Below, piece after piece: positions 1 to 13,100 of a stretch of 64,000 nt of DNA. The position numbers and the translations under genes were made by a program. The stretch comes from Acephala macrosclerotiorum (taxonomy: Eukaryota; Ascomycota; Leotiomycetes; Helotiales; Mollisiaceae). The first letter of the stretch is position 1. The number at the start of each line of letters is the position of its first letter. Below the pieces are notes generated by a model, which ran no database searches, was not told where the DNA came from, and saw nothing but the letters and a program-made list of their open reading frames with translations. The stretch spans positions 55,035-119,034 of the forward strand of contig MU119372.1 of NCBI GenBank assembly GCA_014904845.1, given 5' to 3'.

Positions 1-143
1 TATATTTAAGTCTAAAAAAGAGGAAATTGCATAGTCATACAACAAATCTACTTCTAATTTCCTTTCTTACCTTGAATTCCCAAGCTCTCTCTTATTCCTT
101 CTCCAGTCCAAGTTGCCCTACAACCAATTGATAAACCGTCGAT

Positions 144-1856
144 ATGTCGCAATAACTATCAAAAGTTTAATCCTCGCGAGGAGATTTTGCCAGCAGGCTG
201 GAATGGCTATAATTCCCGACCTTTGCCATGCGACATCCACGTTTCCCACGACGTGGCAATCGAAGTGCGTGATGGGTGTACTTTATACTGCGACCTATAT
301 CGCCCTGCTGTAGTAAAAGAACCAGTGTCTGCAATCGTGACATGGAGTCTATACGGCAAGAAGTTCAACGGTCTCACCATATTGAAGAATCTTCCTTGGG
401 GGCCTAGGCATTCCAAATGGGGTTCTTAGCGGACTTGAGAAGTTCGAGGGTCCTGATCCAGCAATATTTTGTGACAAGGGATTTGCTGTTGTGAACGTTG
501 ATTCAAGAGGATGTGGAGATTCTGAAGGAACAATTACAATCATGGGAAGTCAAGAAGCTGAAGATGGATACGATGTGATCGAAGCATTGGCAAAGATGCC
601 ATGGTGCAGTGGATCCATTGGAACGGCAGGGAACTCTCACTTGGCCATCATACAATGGTTCATTGCGTCCTCGAAGCCACCTTCGTTGAAAACAATTGCA
701 CCTTGGGAAGCTTGCGGCGACCTTTACAGGGAGCAATTCGTTCGCGGTGGGATCTTCGACGCTGGCCTCTTCAACTTCATTATCAAGACGAACATCCAAG
801 GAAACTTTGCTATCGAAGATTTTAAAGCTATGTGTGCTCGAACTCGAAAAGCAGATTCACCTTATTGGAGAGACAAGAGAGCGGATATCGAGAAGATCCA
901 GATTCCCACTTTCATCTCGGCTTCCCACGCCAGCTTCGTGTATACAATGGGTTCCATTCGAGGTTGGATGCAAGTCGATACTCCCCACAAATGGTTCCGC
1001 ATCTGTTCCTGGCAGGAATGGTACGACATCTGGAACTGCCCCCAGTCCCCGCACGAGCTAGCTGAATTCTTTGACCACTTCCTAAACGGGAAGCTAAACG
1101 ACTTTGAGAAAACACCTCGAGTCCGTATCTCATTTTTGAAGTTCAACGCGGATCCCATATGTGATATCGTGGAAGATAATTATCCAATCCTGAGAACAGA
1201 GTACAAGAAAATGTTCTTCGCCTCCACCGGCAAGCTGGACTTTGCACCTGAAGCAGAAAGCAGCATCGTCACCTACAACTCAGAAAAATGCCTCGACTGC
1301 GCATCCTTCACTTAAACCTTCACCAAGACAACACGTCTAGCAGGCCTTCCGAAAGCGATGCTTCACATGTCAACACTCAACTCAAACGACATGGACATCT
1401 ACATCACCATCCGAAAACTCGACCGTCACGGTAACGCACTCCAACTTCAATCTCCTATGGTCATCGATCAATTCATCTCCAGACCACATTTTTGAGCTTC
1501 CAAAACAGAATGTAAATAATCTAATGTTTCATTCAGGCTCAATGGGTTTTTTGAGAGCTTCGAGACGGCATATTGATCTGGAGAAGAGTATTCATGAGAA
1601 TTATCCGTTTCATACTCATGCTAGGGATGAGTATTTGCAGAAAAGGGAGGTGGTAAAGTTAGAGATTGGGATTTGAGCGATGGGAGTGGAATATGAGGAG
1701 GGAGAGAGTCTGAGAGTTGAGGTTCATGGGCAGGGTCCGTTGTTGAGGGGAGAGTTTCCGATGGGGAAGGCGTTCCTGGAGTTGGCTTCGAAGGGAATGC
1801 ATAGGGTTCATGTTGGTGGGGTGGAAGGGAGTTATATTATTTTACCTTTTGTCTGA
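144..1856 (+). pseudogene. CocE/NonD-type (peptidase S15 family) hydrolase, pseudogene
   Basis: The translation fits fungal CocE/NonD alpha/beta hydrolases almost end to end, across several reading-frame breaks. The N-terminal part has LPAGWNGYNSRPLPCD and a YGKKFNG block. The nucleophile region GTAGNSHLAIIQW, with Ser in a G-N-S context, lies near 620-660. The C-terminal half has GSMGFLRASRRHID and ends in YIILPFV at 1854-1856. The likely ATG at 144 loses frame within three codons. A second frameshift lies near 397-406 (after NLPWG, before GIPNGVLSG). There is a TAA at 1313-1315, a third frameshift near 1440, and a TGA at 1674-1676 where the family usually has Trp (EIGIxAMG). Such enzymes act on ester or X-Pro substrates, but substrate cannot be told here. 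Five lesions make a functional product unlikely. Family assignment is firm; exact lesion positions are by eye. Confidence 0.85.
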
Positions 1857-2261
1857 TGGGAGTGAGGGGGGGTTGGTAGAGGGAGTGGAAAGAACCTGGA
1901 ATTGATAGATGATCACGGGATCGACGTTAGGTGCAAGTGTCAAGGTTCAAGTTACGAATACTGGTATAAATAATGCTAGGTAGTGTGAAAAGTTATTTAA
2001 TGTGGAAGTTCATAATGAATGACGCTAATTCTATGCTTTCCCCATGGTCAATCCCCCAAGACAAATCGAGTACGTAGTACAGCCCAAGACTTCCGCGCTC
2101 AATGCTAAAACCCCACCCATCTACCAATCCCGATCCCAACTCCCATGTTCGGCCCCATACCCAATCCTCAAATGCAATGCTGTTCGCAAACCGCAGGTAT
2201 CAAAGTCGAAAGAGCATTCGAAAGTAAAGTGTCGAGTACCCACTAATTGCGCCCTCGTTCC
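1857..2261. other. Intergenic, no gene seen
   Basis: Between the broken hydrolase and the next candidate gene I see no ORF with recognisable protein content. The plus-strand ORF reaching into 2394 overlaps the minus-strand Cys-rich reading frame and looks like its shadow. Confidence 0.5.
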
Positions 2262-2576
2262 TCAATGCGATACCAAAGAAACCATGCCGAAGCCATTGAG
2301 CTTGAGGCGCAACGATCCTGGAGAAGTCAGCGCAATTCTCGACGAGACAACCTCAGTGAACTTACATTTTTTCTCAGGATTCTTGCAGTCATAGCACTTG
2401 AGGCATTTGCCAGAGTTCTTCTGGGAGTAGCCCTTGTAACTGGGGCACTCGGTGATCAAGGTCCATGTCTTCTTTGGATCCTTATACTTCGGGCAGTAGG
2501 TCTTGTTGTTTGTGACGTTGCCGCAGCCCCAGGTGGTTTCGAGATCTCCGCACATTGTTGCGATTGCGTTTGGAAG
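2262..2576 (-). CDS. Putative small cysteine-rich protein, 5' end unresolved
   Basis: The minus-strand frame reads LPNAIATMCGDLETTWGCG, then an open stretch with eight cysteines, including a KCLKCYDCKNPEKKC cluster, in under 100 residues. Such Cys density is typical of small secreted fungal proteins. A splice acceptor (ttacactag) lies just before 2576, so an upstream exon is likely, but I could not find a convincing signal-peptide exon. A GTAAGT donor-like site follows the last Cys near 2360, so the real C-terminus may differ from the ORF end. No family recognised. Confidence is limited by the unclear 5' and 3' exons. Confidence 0.35.
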   Translation of the reverse strand, partial: LPNAIATMCGDLETTWGCGNVTNNKTYCPKYKDPKKTWTLITECPSYKGYSQKNSGKCLKCYDCKNPEKKCKFTEVVSSRIALTSPGSLRLKLNGFGMVSLVSH

Positions 2577-3268
2577 CTAGTGTAATAGTAAAGAGGGTTG
2601 GTTGAGTTGAGGTAGTCGGGGAGCGCAAAGACTTTTTTCTCGACGAGGAAGCGAAAGCGCAATTGATTTTGCTTTGCGAAAGGCAATTGAAGAGTCGTTG
2701 ACTATTAGGAAGAGTGATTGAGTTATGATATTAATTGAAGAAGTTGGCAAGTCGAGATATTCTTTGGTGTTAGATGATGCAAGAGGAAAAGCAGGTGTAG
2801 GAGGGGGTGTATTTAAGCTCTTCCAGAACTCCCAGATCACCGAATTCTTAGCTCCGTGTTAGGCGATTATAACTAGCACTATTCGGTCGGTGGTTTTGGT
2901 GGTGAATTGGATTCATATTTGTGCTTAAATCTTGAAGTGATTGAGCTAGTGTTTTGGAGGGTGGTTCGTATATGTATTTTTTGGATCAACACTTCAAACT
3001 TCAAAGGCGCAACACACCACACATCTCTGATCTAGGATTTTGCTCACGAAGCGGAGTAATATGTGAATGTAAATCAGCGCTATTCATTCTTAGAATGATC
3101 GCAATGTTCTAAGGTCTCTAGATTCAAGAGGACTCGAAAATGCAAAAGTCTACGCTCATTGGTCGATGTTCTTCGTGCACCGCCTTTGATGAAGTGCTAT
3201 ATCTCTCTAGACTAAGTAACCTGCCTACAACAATCCGATCTCCTAGACCAAAGTATAGCGTAAATTTA

Positions 3269-3721
3269 TTACAAATCCTCCAGTTTGACTGAGACCTCCA
3301 GCTGGATCTTCGAACTGTCGAGTTGCTGAGATGAATGTCGACATCCTCCCATTGCCGAGTCGTAAACCACTGCTACGATATCTCCAGAATCCTCCCAATC
3401 CCCACCTTTTCTGCCCATTACTTCGAATTCAGAAGTGGATAATTGATCGACGTTGGCGCAGCCGCACTTGGTGATAATGAGTCTGACTTCAACTAGAACC
3501 TCGCTGACAGGAGAGATGAGGGAGTCGGTATTGATCTCGCGAGCAGTTAATTCTTCGCCAATGTCATTGAAGACTGCCCCAGCGGTCTTGATGACCTCGA
3601 GGGATTGGTAGTCTAGACAGTCCTCGGGGTTGATTAGGCCGAGGTCATGGATGTTGCAGCACATGTGCCTATGGTAGACAACGTCGCCGTGCTCGCCATT
3701 GGTCTTCTTGTCGAAGCACAT
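3269..3721 (-). CDS. Hypothetical protein starting MCFDKKTNGEHGD
   Basis: This is a 150-residue open frame. I chose the internal Met at 3721 because the upstream part of the frame is low-complexity and looks like 5' UTR. The protein has an N-terminal Cys/His-rich start (MCFDK, then HRHMCCNIHD), followed by a mixed alpha/beta-like region (VEVRLIITKCGCANVD, SGDIVAVVYDS) and an acidic C-terminus. No catalytic motif or known domain is visible, and there is no signal peptide or membrane segment. The MC start with nearby His and Cys recalls the mini-proteins at 35544 and 36207, but overall similarity is weak, so I do not claim relationship. Confidence 0.5.
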   Translation of the reverse strand: MCFDKKTNGEHGDVVYHRHMCCNIHDLGLINPEDCLDYQSLEVIKTAGAVFNDIGEELTAREINTDSLISPVSEVLVEVRLIITKCGCANVDQLSTSEFEVMGRKGGDWEDSGDIVAVVYDSAMGGCRHSSQQLDSSKIQLEVSVKLEDL

Positions 3722-3849
3722 TGTCTTAATTGGCGTTTGCGTAGGTGACTTGGAAGTCCCTCTTCTTGAGGAGGATGTTGGCGCTGGAATGAACTTCGGC
3801 GGTGGCGAGAATCTGGATGGCGTTCTTGGGAGCAAAGAATTGCAATCAA

Positions 3850-5530
3850 GTCACAAAAAGCAGCCAACCAGAGTTTGAGGAAGGTCGTATATCGCTCGTT
3901 CGTAGCAGAGAGTCGGGGTTGTGGCTCGTGGTCAGTAACCTCTCGAGGTTGTGATTGTGAATGAAGCTGTTTGTAATGAAATGACCACGAGGGAGAGCTG
4001 GTTGGACGTTGAAGGGTTGAGTGGAGGAGTTGAGGTTGAAAGTTGGAGGTGTAGGTAGGAAGATTGACTTGGCCACGAAATATATTTATGGGGGATTCTC
4101 TGTCCAAATTGGGAAGTTAGGGTCAGTGACACAAAACTCTAGGAGAATTAGGTTGGAAATGATGATATGAAAACAGGAAGAAAGCCGAACCAGGTCACTT
4201 TCATTTGCCGAAGCTGGATTTAGACCACAAATTGGTGATATGACGGACTGAGACTTCGGATTCGGAAATAGTTGCAATAATCTCTCAGAAGAGGATGCCC
4301 TATTTATTTGACCGCTGAAGAGTCGAGAGGGAACTTGCTGTGAAGTATAACGATATCAAGCGATATCAAGCGACAGTTGCCCTTTTTCGGTACCCCGCAC
4401 TACCCGCCGTTGACTTTTGTACCCAGATCGATGCATAATATGTTCTTTGAGACTTGTCAGAGTACTTCACTATCTATATATTAGAAGCTCGCAGTTTTGT
4501 CCAAGCTAAACTTCTTGCTTGACCAGCTCTTTTTTCACTATCGGTTGCAGATTCTTGGCGTCGATGGCTTGAGCAGCTGCGTGGGGTTGGAGTACAAGGT
4601 GGTTTTCTCTTCTCTTTCTCTTACGACCGCTTTCATATATAGCTTGTCATAGAAAATTACATGTGTTGTATTCCAATGTGTGCATATGTTGGTGTGCGTG
4701 TAGTAGTGTGTGTCGAGTCCATTGCGAGCGGGCTTTCGACGTGTATCATCGATCCCAAGGCTCCATCACTGATAGAATATTCCATGGTTATAGGTTTCAG
4801 CTACCTGTATTGAAGGTTCCGTATCTTCGACGACACGTTGTAAGTCTCGAGGAAGGGTTCGGCTAATCGCGTTCTCGATGAAGAGAAAGTTCAGGGAGCA
4901 AGGGGCAACGCGACTTCGATCTTATTAGATGGGATTGATTGCTGTACATTTTTAGCTGTTGCTATTTAAAACGTGAAGAAGCGGTTACAGTAATGTTAAT
5001 CAAGATTCTTCTTGTGCGAAGTGGCCAAGAGCCAAGGCGGACCATTGTCAAGATGTCGCGATTTGGGAAAGAGACCCTGTGTAACTTGTGTAACTGTGGT
5101 AGACAAGGTTGGCTATGAAGCCAACTGTCATCCAATTGAGGGTCTGTCATTGGATAGGAGTAATGACAACACGGATCTGAACTTGTTAACCTAACGCCTT
5201 TGGGATTATAGCCAGCACTATTCGCTTTCCCAACGCTAAGGACTCGTTTGATGGCTATAACAGGTCTTTCGATTGCGCACAGCTCGATTGACTTGACAAT
5301 CCATTCCACATACTTGGCATTGCCTCTTTCCTTTCTCTGAGCATTCGAGTACGCTTTTTCCATTGACATATCGAGAGTTCGGGTCTATCTCGACTCTTGC
5401 GTTGCCCGTAATCTTTTGCGTCAAGGTCCCCGGAGCTCAACTCTTCCTTGGACACGCTCCTTACGAGCTGAAATCTTCGTCGAACGATCACCTTTCCTGT
5501 GAGTGCACAACTTTCTATCGAGCAGACATG
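3850..5530. other. Intergenic, no gene seen
   Basis: This holds the presumed 5' leader of the minus-strand gene ending at 3269, then mixed-composition DNA with only short overlapping ORFs. A perfect tandem duplication of the 12-mer cgatatcaagcg is visible around 4350-4373. Nothing else is supported. Confidence 0.45.
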
Positions 5531-5534
5531 GTCC

Positions 5535-5645
5535 CTGGGAGAGGAACTCTTCGTCCATCAGACTCCCTCCCTCTAAACATAACTCTTCGTCAACCAAACA
5601 AACTACCTGCGAGCGCAACTCGTCTTCGAACGAGCATGCTTCTCC
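5535..5645. repeat. Degenerate 36-bp tandem repeat
   Basis: Three units of about 36 bp can be read in register. In the frame opening at 5503 they translate to 12-residue units beginning RNSSS, HNSSS and RNSSS. Weaker copies of an actcttcgtc-like core continue upstream to about 5430. It may be a minisatellite or a remnant of a repetitive coding sequence. No start codon or splice context supports a gene. Confidence 0.55.
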
Positions 5646-5994
5646 TGATTGCACTCTAACTAAGGACAGAGATCCTCCCTTCTTGCGACGATCTTCTCAG
5701 TTTTGTCCGTCGTCGGCTTGCGGATGCGATTGAGACAAACGTTGTCAACACCTGGCTTGTCTTTCAGACGATTGACAAACATCTGAGCACGCAACAGCCG
5801 CCGCAATAGGTGACAATCTGTGAGTACAAGAGACTCTATCGAATTCATGCTGAAAAACTGATTAGAATCTAGTCCCGATAGCTCATTTGAGCCGAAAGGA
5901 TTGCACATTGCCGGATGCCGTCAGGTGTAAGTTACAATTGATAGTAGAATTGAAGGGATATTTGTTGACCACAATCAAGGCAGGAGCAAGCTCC

Positions 5995-6900
5995 ATGATA
6001 ATTTTTTACTACTCGACCACTCACTTAATTGTAGTCAAGAAGGAGACCCAGGGAATCAAGGTTGAGGAAGGCCAGGAGGAATACGAGGTCCAGGAAGTCC
6101 GAAACGTCGATAAACAATGGCTTCCTCGAGATCTCGTCATGGATAACTTTAATGCTGCAGTCACGATTGCCATCGACGACGCTGAGGAGAATGAAGGCCA
6201 ACGTATTAACTTCCGCACACTCCTCAGTGCAGGCCCCGAGGAGAACGCTGACTTTCTCTGGAATGCATTCAGAAGCCTTGTGAGCTGGATCTACGGTCAG
6301 AAATACGCTGCAGATCAATCCCACACCTCACACGTCAACGCCTGCATTATCGCCGAGATTCTCAAGGCCCCTCGCTTCATGAATAGAGCTATGGTTGAGG
6401 CCGTTCACTCGATGAAGACTAGAGAGAAAGACTTGAGAGGTAACCCAAATATCCTTAGACAGAACTATCGAAATATCTTTGCGCTTTGCAAGGAAACTAG
6501 TCCTATCTATCGGCTCTACTTCGAGACCTCGATCTACTGGAAGTTAGTTTTTGGTGCTGTTGCCTATCCTGCATCTGGAGAAATCCATCTCGGACTTGAC
6601 CCTACTGCCGATGCGGCTCTCGTTTATGCTCACTCGGAGTACAAGATGAGCTTCTGTAAATGTAAGTCTCACGCTCTCGATCCCATTTGCTCTCTATTTT
6701 GAGCGTCCTAGATGTTGCGAGACTCCTGGGGCATTCTTCTCACCCCTCTGGTAAACTTAAAAAAACAAAAATGCTAACTGACATCCTGGGTAACAGGCAA
6801 TTTGATACTCCAAACTGTTCCTGCAGCTGACAAGAATTGCCGATGCCAGCAGGATCCTTGGAACACTTGGCCCCGTTTTTTCTTCGAGGTCAAGCCGTAA
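5995..6900 (+). CDS. BTB/POZ-like protein, 5' end unresolved
   Basis: A long open frame runs to a GTAAGT donor at 6662. Two short introns (6662-6711 and 6751-6796, the second with a CTAAC branch site) restore one continuous C-terminus that ends in RFFFEVKP at 6900. The part near 6250-6420 (WNAFRSLVSWIYGQKY, then ACIIAEILKAPRFMNRAMVE) resembles the second half of fungal BTB/POZ domains, where a short beta-strand and YxGxx loop are followed by helices. The first half of a BTB fold is not evident; it may lie in an upstream exon, since a GTAAGT at 5929 and an acceptor at about 6033 suggest a further 5' intron. BTB proteins typically act as dimerising adaptors, including for Cul3 ubiquitin ligases. 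Here that role is inference. The gene sits directly beside the LTR of the RIP-mutated element. Confidence 0.55.
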
Positions 6901-6943
6901 CATCAAGGTTGATAATGGTCATCGGAAGGTGGTAAATGATCGT

Positions 6944-7119
6944 TGACTAGTATTTTATAACAGTCCTCACCGCAAGATGTACCACGGTCTTAGCGTAGTA
7001 AGTCTTGTCTAGAAAGTCTGTGTGTATTGGTGCGTTTGAAGAGAGAAGGTCTCAAGAGAGAGAAACTATCTAAAGTAAGATACTAAACTAAACTAGTGCT
7101 AGTCCACGTGACCATCCCA
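6944..7119 (+). repeat. Left long terminal repeat
   Basis: It begins TGACTAGTATTTTATAACAG and ends near CATCCCA. It aligns with 16983-17160, and in the stretch before TGTACCACGG eight consecutive differences are all C-to-T or G-to-A in the other copy. Weaker similarity continues about 45 bp beyond the CA end, so the right boundary is uncertain. Confidence 0.65.
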
Positions 7120-7199
7120 ATATTCCCCCTCTTAAAGAGTTCTCTCCGAGAAACAACTAGTTACTAATCGCTTGCAATTAGAGTAGCAGTACTATCAGC

Positions 7200-10100
7200 G
7201 TTTTTAGTGAGCCAAGTAGCAATCCATCTTTAATTAGCACTATTTTTTTCATTTTCTCTATTTTCTCTATATTTTCTATTTTTTTTATTTTTTTTATTTT
7301 TTTTATTTTCTCTATTTTTTTCATTTCTTTGACTATTTCCTTAGTTCGTGTTTCTCTAATTTGCGTCATTTCTCTCGGATGTAATATTTTTATTAGTTAT
7401 ATCGTTTTTCTTTTTAGTCCCGGTATTTTTCTATTTTTAATTACTATTTTATTTATTTTCGTTTTCTATAAAAATAGTAATTTCGACGATAAAGTCTACG
7501 AATTAATCGTAAAGAATTAAATGCTAAATTTAAGACTCTTCGAAGAACTAGTAATTATAATAATTTTTTTCGAAGTTCGTACGATAAATTAAAGCGTTTT
7601 ATAATATGAATTTATCGCCGTTACAATTATATTATTAAACGTCGAGCTTATAAAAAGATTTAAACAATTGAATAATAATCTTTTTAAAAAATATTATATT
7701 AAATTCGTAATCGCAATTATAAATAAAAACAATATAAATTCTTATAATTATATCGCTACTAGCGTCGAAAACTTTACGATTAATAATAATTAATAATATA
7801 TTTTTAGACTTTAATAAGAAAAAAGTAAATAAAGCTTAGAAATACTTTAATTCGATTTTTTTTTCGAATATTTTACGACTTTTAAAAAGTTTTTTAAAGA
7901 TTTCTTTAAATTAAATATTATTAAAAATTTAATTAATAATAATAAATTCTTTAATTAATAAATTAAAACTTTAAAAATAAAATTTTAATAATTCGATAAT
8001 ATAATAAATTTGTATTTCTTTTTGTAATTAAAATAATAAAAAGTTTTTTTTTAAAGAAATCGTAATAATTTTAACGATTTTTATTATAAAACGATTATTC
8101 GATTTATTTTTTATTACAAAATTCTCGTAAATAATAATAAATTAATCGACTATAAAACGATTAAAAAAAAATTGCGCAATTTTCGATAATTTTATAATAA
8201 TAAAAATTATAATTTCTATCGTATTTCAAATACGAATTTTTTTTTAAATATAAATAAATTTTATATATTTTTTTCTTATTATAAATTTTATATTCGTTTT
8301 TCAAATATATTTTATTTTTATCGTATTTGTAAATTTTACAAATTTTATAATTAGTATATTTAAAGTACAAATAATTATTAATATTATAAATATTGTACAA
8401 TTTATCGTTTTTATTTTTATTATTCTCGTTTTTTTAAAATAATCGAAATTTAAAAAATTTAAATTAAATAACGATATTTATTACTAATAAACTTAAAAAA
8501 TAATTTAATATTTAATATAAAAACGATAATAATATTTCAATTAATACTTTAAACGATTTCGATTATTAAAAACTCGAAATTAAAATTGTAAAACGAATCG
8601 AATTTAAATTAAATTATTGTAATTTTTATTTTATAAACGTAAATTAAAACGATTAATAAATTTTTTTTAATAAAAAGTTTTATAAATAATAACTTTTTTT
8701 AAATTTTAATAAATATTTATAAAATAATTTATTAAATAATAAAATTATAAATCGAAATATTAATATTTTCTTTTTTATTTTTATTATTAAAAATAAATAC
8801 GATTTCGAAATTATTATTAATATTAAAAAACTCGTAAAAATATTTATAAAAAAATATAATTTTTAAAAATATTAATTTATTAATATTATTATTTATTATT
8901 ATAGTTTCGTAATATTTAAAAAAAAATTATTAAATTAAATTCGAAATATATATTTTATATTACTCGTTTAAATATAATATTAAACGTTAAAAATAAATTA
9001 AACGTTTTAAAATAAAATATATTAAAATTTTAAATTATATATTATACGAATAAATAAATTTATTTAATAAATATTTTTATTATCGATTAAAAATTAAAAC
9101 GAAAATATACTAATAAAAATATAAATTATAATAAAAAAACGTTTCATATTTTCGTCGAAAAATAAAATCGAAAAAATAAAAACAATTTATTAAAAAAAAA
9201 ATTTAATTATTTATATTAATATAATTATAACGATATTCGTAGTACGTAAAATATTTTATATTAATAGTTTTTAAAAAACGTTAAATTCGATCATTTTTTT
9301 TTGATTTATAATATTATTTAAATTACATTTAATATAATTTATAATAATTTATAAAACTTCGTATTATTTATTATTTTTTTTTTCGACGCGAAATTTATTT
9401 TATATAGTTTTATATAAAATTATATTTTTAATTTCGAGCGTAAATTTTTTATTAATTTAATTTTACTATATATATATTTTTTCGATATAAACGTTAAAAT
9501 TTCGTCGGTTTTTTTAATAAAATTTTCGCGAAATTTTATTGAAAGTTTTTTAATATTAAAACGAGAAGTTTTAATAAGTAAAAAATCGAATTTAATAATA
9601 ATTTTAATAAAATTTTAATAATTACATTCGTTTTTAATAATTAATATTAAATTATTAACGTTTTTATTAATTTCTTAAATAAATAAAATCGTATAACAAT
9701 ATTTGAAATTAGTAATAATTAAAATAACGATTAAAATCAATATATAAAACTTTATAAAAATTATATAACTTTAAATAAAAATATAACTATAAATAATATT
9801 TTTAAAAAATTTTACGAAAATCTTTTTTTAATATAAAATAAATTTATTATAATACTTTTTTCAATTTTTTATTATTATATACTTAAAAAAATTTATAATA
9901 AAAAATATAAAAATATTATTAAAATTTATAAAATATTCGATTAAATATAAAAATAAATATATTTAAACGTTTTTTTTTTTTTAAATTTTAATAAAAATTC
10001 AAATTTTTAATCGTATTTTTATAAATTTTATTAAAATATAAAAATTTGAAAATAATATTCTCAATTTTAAAATTTTTTAAAAATTTTTATTAAAAACGTT

Positions 10101-13100
10101 TAAAATTATAAAATTCGATATTATAAAAAAATAATACGATATTAATACGACGTTTAAAATTTTTAAAAGCGTAATAATAAAAATTAAAACAATAAAAAAT
10201 AACGATAAAAATTATATTAAATAAAATTAATTTATTAAAATATTAAATAATATTATTTTAAATTTAAAATTATTATTATTTATTATTACGACTTTTTTAA
10301 AACGCGTTTTATTATATTAATCGTTTATTTATAATATTAATAAATTTTATAAAATTTATACTTTCGTTATAATTTTTTATTATTATTATTATTATCGTAA
10401 TAAATACTATTTTCGTTTTAATTTTTATTATTTTCGAAGTCGTTAATATTATAAAAAAATTTAAAATTTAATTCGATATATTTTAAATATTCGAAAATCG
10501 AAAAAAAAAAATTCGATTTTTATTTAATTATTGATTTATAAATAAATAACGATTTAATTTTTTTAATATAATAATAAAAATAATAATAAAACGTTATATT
10601 TTTTATTTTAATTAATAATCTTTAAAATATTAATATTTATTTATAATATTATAAATAATATAAATATATTACTCGAATTTATTTTAATATACGAATTTTT
10701 TCGTAATTATTTAATTTTCGTACGATAATAAAAACTATTTATAAATTATAAAAATATTATTAATTATAAATTATTAAATAATAAAAAAAATTTTAATTTT
10801 ATTAAAAACGAATTTATTTTTAAATATATTTAATTAAATATCGTTATTTTTAAATTATAAAATAATAATAAAAAAAAAATTAAATTATTACTTTTTTTAA
10901 AATTAATAAAATCGAGTATAAATAATTTAAAAATAATAAAAATAGTATTTTTTTCGAGTTTAAAATTTTTAAAATCGTTAAACGTATACGATTTAATATT
11001 AAAACGTATAAAAATTTTATTTTTTAATTTAAAATAATTTTTAATTTTAAAATTAAATATTTAATAATCGAATTTAATAAATAATAAAAATTTTCGAAAA
11101 TTAAAAATTTTAAAATTATTAATTTAAAAAAAATTTAATATAATATAAAATATATAAAAGAATCTCGTTTATTTCGTTATATTACTTTAAAAATTTTATT
11201 TTTACGAAATTTCAAATATATTTAATTTCGAATATAAAATAAATTTATAATCGAAAATATTTAATTTCGTATATAAATTATATTTTAATCGTAAAAAAAA
11301 TAAAATTATTATTATTTCGTAAATTAATTTAATAAAAACGAAAATAAATTTTATTATTAATTTTAAAGTAAATAATTATATCGCGAAAAATTTTAAACGT
11401 AAAAAAATAAATTTATTAATAAACTTTATAATTTTATTAAGTATTTATTATTTTTATATAAAAAAAATTCAAATATTTTTAATTTTATATATTTATATAA
11501 ATATTTTTTATTTATTAAATACGTAATTTTAGTTTTTTATAATATCGAAAATTTTTATAATAAATAATTTCGTAAAAATTATATTTTATATAATTAATTC
11601 AATTTTAATAATAATATTAAAATTAATCGATTTAATTTTAATAGTTTTTAAAAAATAGAAATTATTAATTAAAAAACAAATATAATTTTAATTAAAATAA
11701 AATATAATCGAACGATTTTAAAAAACGAAATAAAACGAATTTTAACGAGAAAACGTATTAAAATCGTAAAACGAGATTAAATAATTATAATAATATAAAA
11801 AAAACTAAAAACGATACGTAAATCGATAATAACGATTTCAATTTTAATAAACTAAAAAATTTGAATATAAAAAACGTTTAAAATAACGAGTTTATCGTAC
11901 GTATTATAATAAATTACAAAGATTATAATTTTAATTATAATAAAATTATTATAAATAAAAAATAATAATTTTAAAATCGTTAATTTCGATTATTTTATTG
12001 AAAATTAGAAACATTTTATTAATAATTTTAAAATATTTACGAATTTATATTTTAAAATTTTAATTATTTATTTAATACGTATAATTATAAATTATTAAAA
12101 AAATAAATCGAAAAAATTATTTAAAAATTTATATATAAAAAAAATTTCGCGTTTATAAAATTTTTATTTATTATATACGATTTCGATTAAAAAATTCTTT
12201 AGTGTAAAATAATAATATATCGTTATATTTAATAAAATACATAATCGAATAAAAGTAAATCGTAAATAAATAAACGTATATATATTTAAATATAAATCGC
12301 GAAATTCGTAAATTTTTTTCGAAATTCGATATTAAATCGTTTTAAAATACGATTATTCGTATTTTAATATTATTATAAACGAAAAATTATTTTTTTAAAA
12401 ATAATTTATTATATAATAACGTATATAAAATTTTTAATAATAATATAAATATTATTCGATTTCGAATTTTTTAATTATTAATAAAATTGTTTTTTTTTTA
12501 AATTTTTTATTAATTTCTAAATAATATTATAATAATCTTATTATTTAATTTAATAAAAAAAAAAAATTTATTTTATTTTATTAATAAAACGTATTTTTTT
12601 AATTAAAATTTCTTTGATAATATAACGTTTTTCGTCGTCGATCGTAATCGAATTTAATTTCGATTAAAAATATTTATAAAAGTTTTCAAATATTAATTTA
12701 AAATACTCGATCGAAATAATAAAATAAATATTAATAAATTATAAAAAAAATTTAAATTTATAAAAAAAATTATTTTTAAATAAATCGTTTTTTTTACGTT
12801 TAATTTTAAACGATTTAAATTTATTAAAAAAAAATTTAATATAATTTTAAAAATAATATTTTTTTTTATATTTTTTATTAATCGTAATATATTTTTATTT
12901 ATATAAACTTTATTATATTTATAAAAATATTTATATAAAATTAAATATACGATAATAATTTTTTTTAATCAAATTAATTATATTTACTTTTTAAAATATA
13001 ATAAAAAATATATATAAAAATTTAAATTATTCGTTTTATTTAATTATTTATAAAAAAATAATATACGATCGTGAAAATTAATTTAATTTATATTAAAATA

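Noticed and set aside
7178..7369. KIEKIKKIKK-type ORF at the start of the AT-rich block
   Set aside because: It arises from a T-rich simple repeat in mutated DNA and has no protein-family content.
8161..8400. Asn/Lys/Tyr-rich ORF in the AT-rich block
   Set aside because: Composition is what random AT-rich sequence gives; not a gene.
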